Part shown: positions 29,421 to 37,458 of the stretch, one piece after another | Position numbering within the stretch: the first letter of the stretch is position 1 | How the letters are laid out: each line of letters begins with the position of its first letter | NCBI GenBank assembly: GCA_004299145.1 | Contig: SCQD01000193.1 | Span: forward strand, 1 to 53,867 | Source: Methylococcaceae bacterium | Lineage (GTDB): Bacteria; Pseudomonadota; Gammaproteobacteria; Methylococcales; Methylococcaceae | Direction: 5' to 3' | DNA length: 53,867 nucleotides | The notes under the pieces: model-generated | Databases searched by the model: none | What the model was told of the DNA's origin: nothing | What the model saw: the letters and a program-made list of their open reading frames with translations, nothing else | Made by a program: the position numbers and the translations under genes

Positions 29421-30671
29421 ATGACTAAAGCATCCAGGGAAAACAGCAGGGTTTTGGCGCTTACTTTATTGGGATTTATTTTATCGGTCTTGTTGCTGGA
29501 AACCCGTGGTCTGCTGGCCTGGGCCGAACGCTTGGAAGTGGGTGACTTCCGCACGCAAATGCTGGAAGCCGGCGGCGTTCTGGCGACGCTGACCGAACCC
29601 ACGGGCATACCCGCCACGCGCTCCCTGCTGCTGGAAGCACTGGCAAACCACCGGCAGGCTGAATCCGCGCCGGTAAAAAACACGGCGGCAACCGCACCAC
29701 CTCCGCCCCCCCCCAATGCTGTTGAAATAAAAAACCCTACCCAGGAACCTGCGGTCGGAGACAGCTCCTTCTCCCTCAGGGAGAAGGTTGGGATGAGGGG
29801 AGTAAATGGCCGCGGCTTTTTTTATCTCCCCCTCACCCCAACCCTCTCCCGGGGGGAGAGGGAGCCGGAAGTCACCGGTTCCTGGGCTCCATTCGGCGCG
29901 GGCAACGCGCTGGAGTCTCTCACCCCGAGAGAAGACAGGGCGAGGGCAGAGGCGCTGAATTTTCCGACGACATCAGTTAATACCGCCCCCCCCGCAATCG
30001 AAGCGGCGCCGCCCCTCGCCAACGTCGCAACGCCGCCCGGCACGCGGCCCATAACGGTGATCGTGGTGGGCGATTCCATGATGGCGGTGGGCTTGGCGCC
30101 CTATCTAATCAATGAATTATCCGCCATACCCGGCATCACGGTCGTCAAAGCCGTGCACTCGGGCACCGGACTGGCCAGGCCCGAAGTTTTCGACTGGCTG
30201 ACACAATACCCGTTGCTGATCGGCAACGCCAAACCGGATGTGATCATCTGCGCCATCGGCGCCAACGATGCGCAAAACTTCATGCTGGGCAAAAAAGCCG
30301 TGGCGTTCGGCAGCGATGAATGGATACAGGAATATCAGCGGCGGGTGACGGCATTTGCGGAAACCATGGCGCCGGGCAACACCCCGGTATTGTGGATGTC
30401 CTTGCCCAGCATGCGCAGCGAAAAGTTTTCCAAACACGTTTTGCAACTCAACGGCATCGTCAAAGACGCGCTGTCGCGCAAGCCGAATATTACCTGGCTG
30501 GAATCCAATCCCCTGCTGGGCGGTGGAGCAAGCACCTACCTGGAGTTCCAAGCGGACGGCCAGCAAAAGCTGGAACGATTGCGGCAAGTCGACGGCGTGC
30601 ACTTGAGCCTGGCGGGAGCGGGACGGGTAGGCCGGCCGATTCTCCAGTGGGTGCAACAGTGGCGGCGCTAA
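29421..30671 (+). CDS. SGNH/DUF459-type hydrolase, probable O-acetylation partner
   Basis: A protein of 416 residues: a cytoplasmic tip, a signal-anchor helix (LALTLLGFILSVLLLETRGL), a Pro/Ala-rich linker, then an SGNH domain (about 210-416). The domain has block I with the nucleophile in VIVVGDSMMAVGL, block III in ICAIGANDAQNF, and block V with the D..H pair in RQVDGVHLSLAGAGRVGRP (19 residues). It would be anchored in the inner membrane with the hydrolase domain outside. With the MBOAT gene upstream it makes an AlgI/AlgJ-like acetyl-transfer pair, now separated by mqsRA. Residues about 107-175 are encoded by palindromic repeats and enlarge the linker. Confidence 0.82.
   Translation: MTKASRENSRVLALTLLGFILSVLLLETRGLLAWAERLEVGDFRTQMLEAGGVLATLTEPTGIPATRSLLLEALANHRQAESAPVKNTAATAPPPPPPNAVEIKNPTQEPAVGDSSFSLREKVGMRGVNGRGFFYLPLTPTLSRGEREPEVTGSWAPFGAGNALESLTPREDRARAEALNFPTTSVNTAPPAIEAAPPLANVATPPGTRPITVIVVGDSMMAVGLAPYLINELSAIPGITVVKAVHSGTGLARPEVFDWLTQYPLLIGNAKPDVIICAIGANDAQNFMLGKKAVAFGSDEWIQEYQRRVTAFAETMAPGNTPVLWMSLPSMRSEKFSKHVLQLNGIVKDALSRKPNITWLESNPLLGGGASTYLEFQADGQQKLERLRQVDGVHLSLAGAGRVGRPILQWVQQWRR
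29740..29945. repeat. Palindromic repeat block inserted in frame in the SGNH gene
   Basis: The block has CTTCTCCCTCAGGGAGAAGG (29770-29789), CTCACCCCAACCCTCTCCCG (29832-29851) and two modules shared with 34268-34333: module A (29856-29877) and module B (29885-29921, 37 bases). It is translated as a hydrophilic linker (for example LPLTPTLSRGERE and APFGAGNALESL). Confidence 0.85.
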
Positions 30672-31567
30672 AGTATTTCCGCCATGGTTTCCAGGCCATG
30701 GCCTCCCCCTGCGACGTCCAGCTTTACGCCAAAAACCGCGCCGACGCCAAGCGGGCAGCGGATTTCGTCATCGCCGACGCCCGCCGTCTGGAAGCCCGCT
30801 ATTCGCGTTACCGCAGCGACAGCCTGCTGTCCACCATCAACGCCCAGGCGGCGCTGGGCGGCAGCATTACCGTGGATGAAGAAACCCAGGGCTTGCTGAA
30901 TTACGCCGCCACCTGCTACCAGGAAAGCGACGGGCTGTTCGACATCACTTCCGGCATTTTGCGCCGCGCCTGGCGCTTTGACCGGCACGAGCTGCCGCAA
31001 GAGCACGAGATTCAAGCGCTGCTGGACAAAGTCGGCTGGCACCGGCTGCTCTGGCAACCACCGCGGCTGACGTTCAACACGGCGGGCATGGAAATCGATT
31101 TTGGCGGCGTGGTCAAGGAATACGCCGCCGACCGGGCGGCGGCGCTGTGCTGGGAAGCCGGCATCCGCCACGGCGTCGTCAATCTGGGGGGAGACATCAA
31201 GGTCATAGGGCCACACCCGGACGGCAGCCCCTGGCGCATCGGCATCCGCCATCCGCGCGACCCAAACGCCGTCATCCAGACCTTGGCGCTGAGCGAAGGC
31301 GGGCTGGCCAGCAGCGGCGACTACGAACGCTGCATCGTGCTGGACGGAGTGCGCTACGGCCACGTGCTCAACCCCCAGACCGGCTGGCCGGTGCGGCACC
31401 TGGCCGCAGTCAGCGTGATCGGCGCGCTGTGCGTCATCGCCGGCAGCGCCTCCACCATCGCCATGCTCAAGGAAGCCAACGGCCCGGCCTGGCTGGCCAG
31501 CCTGGGCTTGCCGCATTTGTGGGTGGACGTGCACGGCAACGCCGGTGGATCGTTGGCGGCGCAATAA
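30659..31567 (+). CDS. apbE: ApbE-family FAD:protein FMN transferase
   Basis: A protein of about 302 residues that covalently attaches FMN to a threonine of target flavoproteins, using FAD and magnesium. Seen: FQAMASPCDVQLYA, EARYSRYRSDSLLSTIN, LFDITSGILRRAWRF, MEIDFGGVVKEYAADRAA, GVVNLGGDIKVIGP, ASSGDYER and HVLNPQTGWPV, all family signatures. No lipoprotein signal is present, unlike most ApbE. The GTG at 30659 overlaps the end of the SGNH gene and covers the conserved N-terminal region; ATG at 30698 is a shorter alternative. No target flavoprotein (RnfG/NqrC-type) is encoded nearby. Confidence 0.9.
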   Translation: MAALKYFRHGFQAMASPCDVQLYAKNRADAKRAADFVIADARRLEARYSRYRSDSLLSTINAQAALGGSITVDEETQGLLNYAATCYQESDGLFDITSGILRRAWRFDRHELPQEHEIQALLDKVGWHRLLWQPPRLTFNTAGMEIDFGGVVKEYAADRAAALCWEAGIRHGVVNLGGDIKVIGPHPDGSPWRIGIRHPRDPNAVIQTLALSEGGLASSGDYERCIVLDGVRYGHVLNPQTGWPVRHLAAVSVIGALCVIAGSASTIAMLKEANGPAWLASLGLPHLWVDVHGNAGGSLAAQ

Positions 31568-31606
31568 AAAAGTCCCGGCATCCTCGCGGGGGAGGATGCC
31601 GGGACT
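31561..31606 (-). terminator. Terminator of the minus-strand secreted protein gene
   Basis: AGTCCCGGCATCCTC (31571-31585) pairs perfectly with GAGGATGCCGGGACT (31592-31606). On the minus strand the stem is followed by TTTTTATTGC, so it ends transcription of the gene at 31651-32439. On the plus strand no T-run follows. Confidence 0.9.
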
Positions 31607-31650
31607 GCCGGCGCTCTCAAGCCCGATGATCGGGCCGTATCAGGTCAGTA

Positions 31651-32439
31651 TCAGGGCGTCGGCCAATAGCCTTTGATCGGCAGTTTGGTGTCGATGTCGT
31701 CATCGGACGGTTCGCTGGCTACGTCATAGGTCGTTTCGCAAGTGGTGGGCAGCGGATTGGCCGTCAAATCACGGTTTACCGTCAACGTCGTCCAGTAAGG
31801 AGCGGTTGCGTAGTTGCTGGGCATCACGCCGCCATCGTTGAACAGCGTGGTCGGGTGACCAAACCACAAATCGACCCTGGCATCGTCATTGCTGTTTTGC
31901 GTCTTTTTACACCAATTGGCCACGGCGATACGCACTTTCAGGCTTTTGGCGCAAGAAGTCGGCTGGAACTTAATGCCGGAGACTTTGAACTGCGTCAGGC
32001 CGACCAAATCCGTCTGCAACTTGCCGTTGGTGAATTGCAGCGCCAGCACGTTGCCGTTGGCATCAGGCACCTCTTTGATCGCCTTGAAAACGTTGGTGTC
32101 TTGCACGCCGCCGGGGCTGAGACCGACCACCGCACCGCCGACCGCACCCTGAATTTCAGTGGAAAGATCGTCGATCACCGTTTCAGTCGTGGTGTTGTCG
32201 GTATTGGTGACGATTTTGTGCGCTACCGCATCAGCCGAATTGGGGAACACCGCGCTCTGGGCGATGACGGGAATGGTGGTATCGCCTTCCGCCGCCGCGC
32301 AACCGTGCCCGATCGTGAAAGCGGTATACAGCGTTTTGCCTTCTGTGGCCTGATCCTTGACGCCGGTATGGGCCAAAGCCAGCGAACTGCCGCCGCACAA
32401 CATGGCGACCATCGAGCACAGGGTGATTTTTTTCAACAT
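31651..32439 (-). CDS. Secreted protein, possibly YcnI/DUF1775-like copper-binding
   Basis: A 262-residue protein with a clear signal peptide (MLKKITLCSMVAMLCGGSSL, then ALA). Predicted cleavage after ALA leaves a mature N-terminal histidine (HTGVKDQ). The segment LYTAFTIGHGCAAAEGDTTI resembles the conserved VPHGC region of YcnI/DUF1775 proteins, which bind copper through an N-terminal histidine. Four further cysteines are present, including SCAKS and WCKK. It has a strong ribosome site (TAAGGAGG) and its own terminator, so it is probably a single, well-expressed gene. The family assignment is tentative. In a copper-dependent methanotroph such a protein would make sense, but the host is not proved. 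Confidence 0.6.
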   Translation of the reverse strand: MLKKITLCSMVAMLCGGSSLALAHTGVKDQATEGKTLYTAFTIGHGCAAAEGDTTIPVIAQSAVFPNSADAVAHKIVTNTDNTTTETVIDDLSTEIQGAVGGAVVGLSPGGVQDTNVFKAIKEVPDANGNVLALQFTNGKLQTDLVGLTQFKVSGIKFQPTSCAKSLKVRIAVANWCKKTQNSNDDARVDLWFGHPTTLFNDGGVMPSNYATAPYWTTLTVNRDLTANPLPTTCETTYDVASEPSDDDIDTKLPIKGYWPTP

Positions 32440-33012
32440 GCAATCCTCCTTAGGGACTAATAGCGAGTATTTTCAATATTTTCAGCGACCGAACCGGAAC
32501 GAGCGGCGCTAGTGAGCGCCATGCCATACCTGAAGGCCTCAAAGCGGTCACGTGGAGGTTTACAGCATGAACAGTGCCAAATGGCGCCAGAGCTTATGGC
32601 GTCCGGCTTTGCAGGGTGCAAGCACTTATTGTCGGCGGGAAAACTGCGTGAAATGACACACTTGCTGTGTGAAACAACTCAGACATTCAGACTGAGCGTC
32701 GAACGGTACGCACAGCGTACTCTACCCCAGTACCCATAACGCTGTCTTAGCCACTAAGTTCGCTGGCAAACGCGGACGATATTTGCTTAGGTACTCATCT
32801 TAGGCCGGATTTTTGCCTTGCTCGACCTCAATGTCGCCGGGGAAAGCAAAAACAATCCTTATTAGACACTAAGATATGAGCACAACATTAGGTAATAAGA
32901 TTGATAGGAACAACCCTGCGTGCCTATTTGCCAGAGCAGCAACCGTAAAAAACCGTTGCCACGTATAGCCTGGCTTTACACCCACGGTAGCACCGTTATA
33001 CTTATAGCCATC
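32440..33012. other. Gene-poor intergenic region with repeat fragment
   Basis: About 570 bases with no supported gene. It contains a small hairpin (GGCGCT/AGCGCC, 32505-32520) and, at 32701-32725, a half copy of the 6410-6467 palindrome with one change (TACTCTAC for TACCCTAC). The remainder shows no feature I can support. Confidence 0.6.
32701..32725. repeat. Half copy of the 6.4-kb palindrome
   Basis: GAACGGTACGCACAGCGTAC is identical to 6443-6462, and the next five bases differ at one position. The other arm is missing, so this is a decayed or solo copy. Confidence 0.85.
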
Positions 33013-33291
33013 ATGATCAAAACATTTCGCCACAAAGGATTGAGAAATTTTTTTGAAACCGGCGACAAGTCGGGCATACAAGCTCGCCATGAAAGTCGTC
33101 TAAGGATGCAACTGGCGAAATTGGATGCGGCAAAACATCCTGAAGACATGAACTTACCCAATTGGCGGTTACACCCACTGAAAGGAGACTTACATGAGCA
33201 TTGGGCAGTCTGGGTCGACCGTCATTGGCGCATGACTTTTCGATTTGACGGTGAAGATGCCGTACTGATCGATTATCAGGACTACCATTAG
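33013..33291 (+). CDS. higB: HigB-type toxin
   Basis: A 92-residue RelE-superfamily protein, beginning MIKTFRHKGLRNFFETGDKS. The sequence has the HigB pattern: LRMQLAKLDAAKHPEDMNLP, LHPLKGDLHEHWAVWVDRHW and RMTFRFDGEDAVLIDYQDYH. Characterised HigB proteins cut mRNA on the ribosome. It precedes higA by 11 bases, in the usual toxin-first order. It differs clearly from the toxin at 627-962, so the two modules are independent. Confidence 0.92.
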   Translation: MIKTFRHKGLRNFFETGDKSGIQARHESRLRMQLAKLDAAKHPEDMNLPNWRLHPLKGDLHEHWAVWVDRHWRMTFRFDGEDAVLIDYQDYH

Positions 33292-33302
33292 GAACCTACT
33301 CC

Positions 33303-33596
33303 ATGGCACGCATGCACAACCCGCCACATCCCGGCGAAGTCTTGAAAGACGGGGTTTTTACCGATACGGCTACTTCCATTGCCGGCTTTGCCAAGCGAAT
33401 CGGCGTGACCCGCGTGGCGCTGTCCCGCGTACTGAACGGCAAGGCGGCAATCAGCCCTGACATGGCCTTACGCCTGGCTGACGCGCTGGGCGGCAGCGCC
33501 GAAAGCTGGCTACACATGCAGGCCAATTATGATCTGTGGCAAGCCAGACAAAAGCCGCGTACAGCCATCGAGCGTATATCAACTATCGCGCTTTAA
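33303..33596 (+). CDS. higA: HigA-type antitoxin (XRE family)
   Basis: A protein of 97 residues beginning MARMHNPPHPGEVLKDGVF, the typical HigA opening. The helix-turn-helix follows (SIAGFAKRIGVTRVALSRVL, NGKAAISPDMALRLADALGG), then SAESWLHMQANYDLWQAR. It represses its operon and neutralises HigB. Its stop overlaps, tail to tail, the stop of the minus-strand RHH antitoxin gene by 4 bases. Confidence 0.93.
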   Translation: MARMHNPPHPGEVLKDGVFTDTATSIAGFAKRIGVTRVALSRVLNGKAAISPDMALRLADALGGSAESWLHMQANYDLWQARQKPRTAIERISTIAL

Positions 33597-33838
33597 GACC
33601 AGCAATTCTCATTTTGGCCCCTGGGAGAAGACAAATCGGCTGGCCCTCCCGAAAAACAACCGACTAAATCACCGGCTTGGTCAAGCGCCGAGATAAACGG
33701 CGTAGCCGACTTGCGTTGCCGCAGGTACATATCCAGCGCCCGCCGAACCAGCTCCGATTTACTAAGATGTTCTTGCGCGCTGGCCTGAAGAATTGCAGCT
33801 TCAAGCTGCGGAGGAATTTTGATGGTCAAAGTATTCAT
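33593..33838 (-). CDS. Orphan ribbon-helix-helix antitoxin, altered C-terminus
   Basis: A protein of 81 residues from the ATG at 33836-33838. MNTLTIKIPPQLEAAILQAS and LSKSELVRRALDMYLRQRKS form a ribbon-helix-helix. The later ALDQAGDLVGCFSGGPADLS is typical of antitoxins paired with PIN-domain (VapC-like) toxins. The last residues (SPRGQNENCWS) do not look like the usual NPxYMxGYG end, and there is no toxin gene downstream: HigA converges on it. I infer that the toxin and the antitoxin tail were lost, perhaps when higBA inserted. Confidence 0.72.
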   Translation of the reverse strand: MNTLTIKIPPQLEAAILQASAQEHLSKSELVRRALDMYLRQRKSATPFISALDQAGDLVGCFSGGPADLSSPRGQNENCWS

Positions 33839-33952
33839 GAAAAAACAATACCAGGCGGCAACGGGTATTACCATCATATTAAAAAAACCAGTATCTATTC
33901 AGCTCCCTGGCGTCGTGAGTTACGCCGGTGTTTTGGGTATCAAGGCGGAACC

Positions 33953-34102
33953 ATGGAGTGCGGCGGCCTTAGACGCCGCTGTCGCTTTCAGGCAGCCTTA
34001 CTTGGTCCGCTTCGCGGCGGCTGTCGAAGCGTTGTGTCGGCGTTTAACTCCGTGCTTCGAAAGCCATGGCGCCGTTGCGCTACGCTTGCCGGCGCACTCC
34101 AT
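33953..34102. repeat. MITE-like element with short inverted ends
   Basis: ATGGAGTGCG (33953-33962) is matched in reverse by CGCACTCCAT (34093-34102), enclosing 130 bases rich in GCCGC/GCGGC inverted motifs. No gene lies within. It could be a small non-autonomous mobile element. Confidence 0.5.
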
Positions 34103-34267
34103 AATCGCGCGGCTTCCCGTCACCGCGCACGACGCGGCGTGCGGTAAATGTGCTGAATAGTTACAAAAACCATAAAAACCATGACGAATTTTCACACCAC
34201 AAAAAACCGCCCCGTTCCAGTCAAGCAACGGGGCGGTTCAATCAACCCAAGGCTAAGGGGCGTGGTG

Positions 34268-34333
34268 CGGTGACTTCCGGCTCCCTCTCCTCTCGGGAGA
34301 GACTCCAGCGCGTTGCCCGCGCCGAATGGAGCC
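34268..34333. repeat. Second copy of the SGNH repeat modules, order swapped
   Basis: 34268-34289 is the reverse complement of module A (29856-29877), and 34297-34333 is the reverse complement of module B (29885-29921). Read on the same strand, the order here is B then A, against A then B in the SGNH gene, with a 7-base gap in both. It lies between repeat debris and the end of phoR. Confidence 0.9.
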
Positions 34334-34355
34334 AAGCAACGCCCCCAAACCCGAC

Positions 34356-35651
34356 TCAATCCCTGACCACCCGCTTCGCCGGAAAACAGCAACTGAAACA
34401 ACTGCCCTGCCCCACCTGGCTGGCGATTTTCAGCTCGGCATCGTGGCGCAGCAGCACGTGCTTGACGATGGCCAGCCCCAAGCCCACGCCCACCTTGCCG
34501 CGCACGGCGGAATCCACCCGGTAGAAGCGCTCGGTAAGACGAGGAATGTGCTGCTCGGCAATACCTTCGCCGGTATCGCGCACGTCCAGCCGCACCGCAC
34601 CGCCTTCTTCGTCGCGCCAGACAAGATCGACCTGGCCGGTCGCGGGCGTGTACTTGATGGCATTGACCAGCAAATTGGAAAACGCGCTGCGCAACTCCTG
34701 CTCATCACCCCACAAAGCGGCATTGCTGGAAAGGTGCAAAGCCACGGCGGCGTGCTCCGTGCCCATGCGCGCCACGTCGTCGTAAATTTCACGCAATAAA
34801 AAAGCGACGTCCACCTGCTTCAACCGCTGATGGTTTTGCGTGGTCGACTCCAGGCGGGTCAGCGACAACAAATCGTCGATCAGCCGCTGCATGCGCCCGG
34901 CCTGCTCCTCCATGCTGGTCAGCGCCTTGCCGTAGCGCTGCAAAGCCGGATCGTCGGCATCGGCCAGCGTTTCCAGATACCCTTTCAGCACCGTCAACGG
35001 CGTGCGCAACTCGTGCGACACGTTGGCGACAAAATCGCTGCGCACCCGCTCCATAAAACGCAGTTGCGAAACATCCTGCGCCATGACCAACCGCATGTCC
35101 TTGTCATAGGGCACCAGACGGATTTCCAGCATCAATTGCGGATCGTTCGGCGAGCGGATGTTGACCGTATGGGCGCCGCCGTCGCCGGTCTGCAAAAATT
35201 CCACAAACTTGGGGCTACGCACCAGATTGGCGATGAGCAGGCCGATATCGCTTTTCTTCAGGCCCAGCAAATTTTCAGCAGCGGCGTTATACCACTGGAT
35301 TTCATCGTCCTCGCCCAAAATAACGATGGCGTCGGGCAAAACGGCAAAGGCATTGCGAAACCGCTCCACCATGCGCACCAGGCGCTTTTTCCGGCGCTTG
35401 CTGCGGCGCCGCAACTGATGAAACTGGTAGTAGATTTCATCCCAGACGCCGCTGCCGCTGGGCGGATAATCGCCGCTGCCGCTGGACAACTGCTTCAGCA
35501 AGCCGTGCAAAGAAAACAAATGGCGCAGCAAATAACCAAGCACAAACACGGCCAGCGCGGCCCATACCTGATTCAACAGCCAGCCGGCGGTCAAAACCGC
35601 CGACAAATACAGCGCCAGCCAGTCCAGTTCACGCCGCCAACCGTGCCACAT
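34356..35651 (-). CDS. phoR: Phosphate-regulon sensor histidine kinase PhoR
   Basis: A 431-residue kinase. Two N-terminal membrane helices (about 8-45; WLALYLSAVLTAGWLL, AALAVFVLGYLLRHLF) are followed by a PAS domain (about 95-200), the phosphorylated histidine in SHELRTPLTVLKGYLETL, the N box NLLVNAIKYTP, and the G boxes DTGEGIAEQHIP and VGLGLAIVKH. It phosphorylates PhoB under phosphate limitation, with the Pst transporter and PhoU as inputs elsewhere. The start at 35651 lies one base after the phoB stop, so the two are coupled. Length and order match gammaproteobacterial PhoR. Confidence 0.94.
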   Translation of the reverse strand: MWHGWRRELDWLALYLSAVLTAGWLLNQVWAALAVFVLGYLLRHLFSLHGLLKQLSSGSGDYPPSGSGVWDEIYYQFHQLRRRSKRRKKRLVRMVERFRNAFAVLPDAIVILGEDDEIQWYNAAAENLLGLKKSDIGLLIANLVRSPKFVEFLQTGDGGAHTVNIRSPNDPQLMLEIRLVPYDKDMRLVMAQDVSQLRFMERVRSDFVANVSHELRTPLTVLKGYLETLADADDPALQRYGKALTSMEEQAGRMQRLIDDLLSLTRLESTTQNHQRLKQVDVAFLLREIYDDVARMGTEHAAVALHLSSNAALWGDEQELRSAFSNLLVNAIKYTPATGQVDLVWRDEEGGAVRLDVRDTGEGIAEQHIPRLTERFYRVDSAVRGKVGVGLGLAIVKHVLLRHDAELKIASQVGQGSCFSCCFPAKRVVRD

Positions 35652-35652
35652 T

Positions 35653-36345
35653 TCAGGCGGACTCCGAAAAGCGATAACCGAAACCGCGCACGGTTTGCAC
35701 CAGATTTTCCCGTGCAAAATCGGCCAGGGTTTTGCGCAAGCGGCGGATGTGCACGTCCACCGTGCGTTCATCGATATAAGTCGTGCGTCCCCACACCTGG
35801 TCCAGCAATTGGCTGCGGCTGTAAACCTTGTCGGGATGGGTCATGAAAAACTCCAGCATGCGATACTCCGTGGGGCTGAGCGGCAAAGGCTGATTGTCGA
35901 TGATCACGCGGTGCTGTTCCATATCCAGCAAAATCCCGCCCAGCATGATGCGGGCATCGCCGATGGGCTTGCCGACCCTGCGCAGCACCGCCTTGGCCCT
36001 GGCGACCAGTTCGCGCGGAGAGAACGGCTTGGTCACATAATCGTCGGCGCCGGTTTCCAGGCCGCGCACCTTATCCTCTTCCTCACCGCGCGCCGTCACC
36101 AGAATAATGGGGATAGCCCGGTAGCGCTCATCGCGCCGCAAGCGCTTGGCCCATTCCATGCCGCTGAGGCCGGGCAGCATCCAATCCAGCACGATCAAAT
36201 CGGGCGGCATATCATCCAGCAGCATTTGCGCCTGCTGGGCGTTTTCGGCGCACTGCACGCCGAAACCGGCCTGTTCCAAAGCCATCACGAGCATATCGCG
36301 TATGGCGATTTCATCTTCCACGACCAAAAGTTGAGCTATAGACAT
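35653..36345 (-). CDS. phoB: Phosphate-regulon response regulator PhoB
   Basis: A 230-residue OmpR-family regulator. The receiver has the acidic pair in LLVVEDEIAIRDML, the phosphoacceptor in LIVLDWMLPGLSGMEW and the lysine in DDYVTKPFSPRELVAR. The winged helix has LSPTEYRMLEFFMTHPDKVY (20 residues), RTVDVHIRRLRKTL and VRGFGYRFS. Phosphorylated PhoB binds Pho boxes to activate phosphate-uptake genes. It starts at 36345, heads the phoB-phoR operon, and has no other Pho genes beside it. Confidence 0.96.
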   Translation of the reverse strand: MSIAQLLVVEDEIAIRDMLVMALEQAGFGVQCAENAQQAQMLLDDMPPDLIVLDWMLPGLSGMEWAKRLRRDERYRAIPIILVTARGEEEDKVRGLETGADDYVTKPFSPRELVARAKAVLRRVGKPIGDARIMLGGILLDMEQHRVIIDNQPLPLSPTEYRMLEFFMTHPDKVYSRSQLLDQVWGRTTYIDERTVDVHIRRLRKTLADFARENLVQTVRGFGYRFSESA

Positions 36346-36458
36346 CGGTGACTCAGAATAAGCATGAAGACATGGCGGGGAAGTATAAGACAGCAGGGTA
36401 ACAGGAATGTGACAGTGCGGCGGTGGGCGGCAATTCACATTTTGGCGCTGGCGCCCCT

Positions 36459-36515
36459 GGGAGCACGGGCATCTCTTGCCCGCACGGCACGTCCACCAGC
36501 GCTGCATTTGCAGCG
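36459..36515. repeat. Dispersed palindromic repeat copy
   Basis: GGGAGCACGGGCATCTCTTG with TGCCCGCACGG, then CGCTGCA TT TGCAGCG at about 36496-36511, gives two adjacent small hairpins. The first is related to the element in the MBOAT gene near 27183. It lies in the 233-base gap between phoB and the methyltransferase gene, which otherwise shows nothing. Confidence 0.6.
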
Positions 36516-36578
36516 AACAAGGCCGGTACCCCGCGTTTTTCCGCCTCGACCGCGATTTAAAAAAGATCAATCAGGCAT

Positions 36579-37385
36579 TTATCGTTTTCTTGCCGTGACC
36601 AAGATATAACCCAAATTTTTGCTCATGTATTCCAGCGCGTAAATCCAGTCTTCCACCGTTTTTTCGGTTATGCTGTTCTTCAATGATTGTTTGTGCATCG
36701 CCAGCGCTTTTTTGAACTTTGGCACCAGCGGCGCCATCACATGGCTCGTGATATCCCACAACTCAACCAACTCAAAACCAGCGTCCTCCAAAAGGCTTGG
36801 ATAATCTTCCTTTGATACAAAATCAGAATGTATGGCGCTCTCTGCAAACCGCTTGAATTCTTGTGCCATGGGCGACAGCAGCGTCATATCCGTCAACAGC
36901 AAAGTCGCACCGGGTTTCAGAATTCGGCTGGCTTCGGCAAGCGCTGCGCGGTGGCCCATGTGAAAAATCGACTCAAAAAACCAACCCCCATCATAAGTCT
37001 GGTCGGCGCAGGGGAGATGCAGAGCATCGGCATGCATGAATTTCACCCAACCCTCAAGCCCCTCAGCCTTGGCCTTTTGGGTTGCGCTTTGTTGCTGGAG
37101 TTTGCTGATGGTCACCCCGTCCACATAACATTTCCTGGTCTTGCTAAGTTTGATTGCCGACACCCCCAGGCCACAACCCAAATCACAAAAGCGCTGGTTG
37201 GGCTGTATCCGCACCCTGTCGATCATCAATTGCGCCAGCTTGTCCGAACCGCCGGCAAAATCGGCATCGGCATTGCTCTCGTCCCAATACCCCCAATGCA
37301 CGTATCCCCCGAACATCTCAGGGATCAATTGAACTTCGGGGGAATCGTACATTGCGGCTATGGCTTTTAAATTCAAATCATGCAT
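36579..37385 (-). CDS. Class I SAM-dependent methyltransferase (RebM/UbiE-like)
   Basis: A cytoplasmic methyltransferase of 268 residues. VHWGYWDESNADAD near the start, the SAM-binding motif I FCDLGCGLGVSAIKLS, VDGVTISKLQQQSA, the post-motif HADALHLPCADQTYDGGWFF (20 residues) and EASRILKPGATLLLTDMTLL match small-molecule methyltransferases of the RebM/rifamycin O-methyltransferase type. It starts 73 bases from the divergent P450 gene and is at the edge of the AT-rich cluster. I infer tailoring of the cluster product. Sterol-type or ubiquinone-type methyltransferases are alternatives; substrate cannot be read from sequence. Confidence 0.82.
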   Translation of the reverse strand: MHDLNLKAIAAMYDSPEVQLIPEMFGGYVHWGYWDESNADADFAGGSDKLAQLMIDRVRIQPNQRFCDLGCGLGVSAIKLSKTRKCYVDGVTISKLQQQSATQKAKAEGLEGWVKFMHADALHLPCADQTYDGGWFFESIFHMGHRAALAEASRILKPGATLLLTDMTLLSPMAQEFKRFAESAIHSDFVSKEDYPSLLEDAGFELVELWDITSHVMAPLVPKFKKALAMHKQSLKNSITEKTVEDWIYALEYMSKNLGYILVTARKR

Positions 37386-37458
37386 TATTGGTCACCTGTT
37401 TTATTTTTGAAGACAATTGGTTATATGATTAATTAGTTACAAACTAGAAAATAATAAT
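37386..37458. promoter_or_regulatory. AT-rich divergent promoter region of the cluster
   Basis: The 73 bases between the two divergent starts are mostly A and T, with TATGAT, ATTAATTAG and AATAATAATATG. They must hold both promoters. I do not see one clear -35/-10 pair. The P450 start has no strong ribosome site. Confidence 0.45.
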
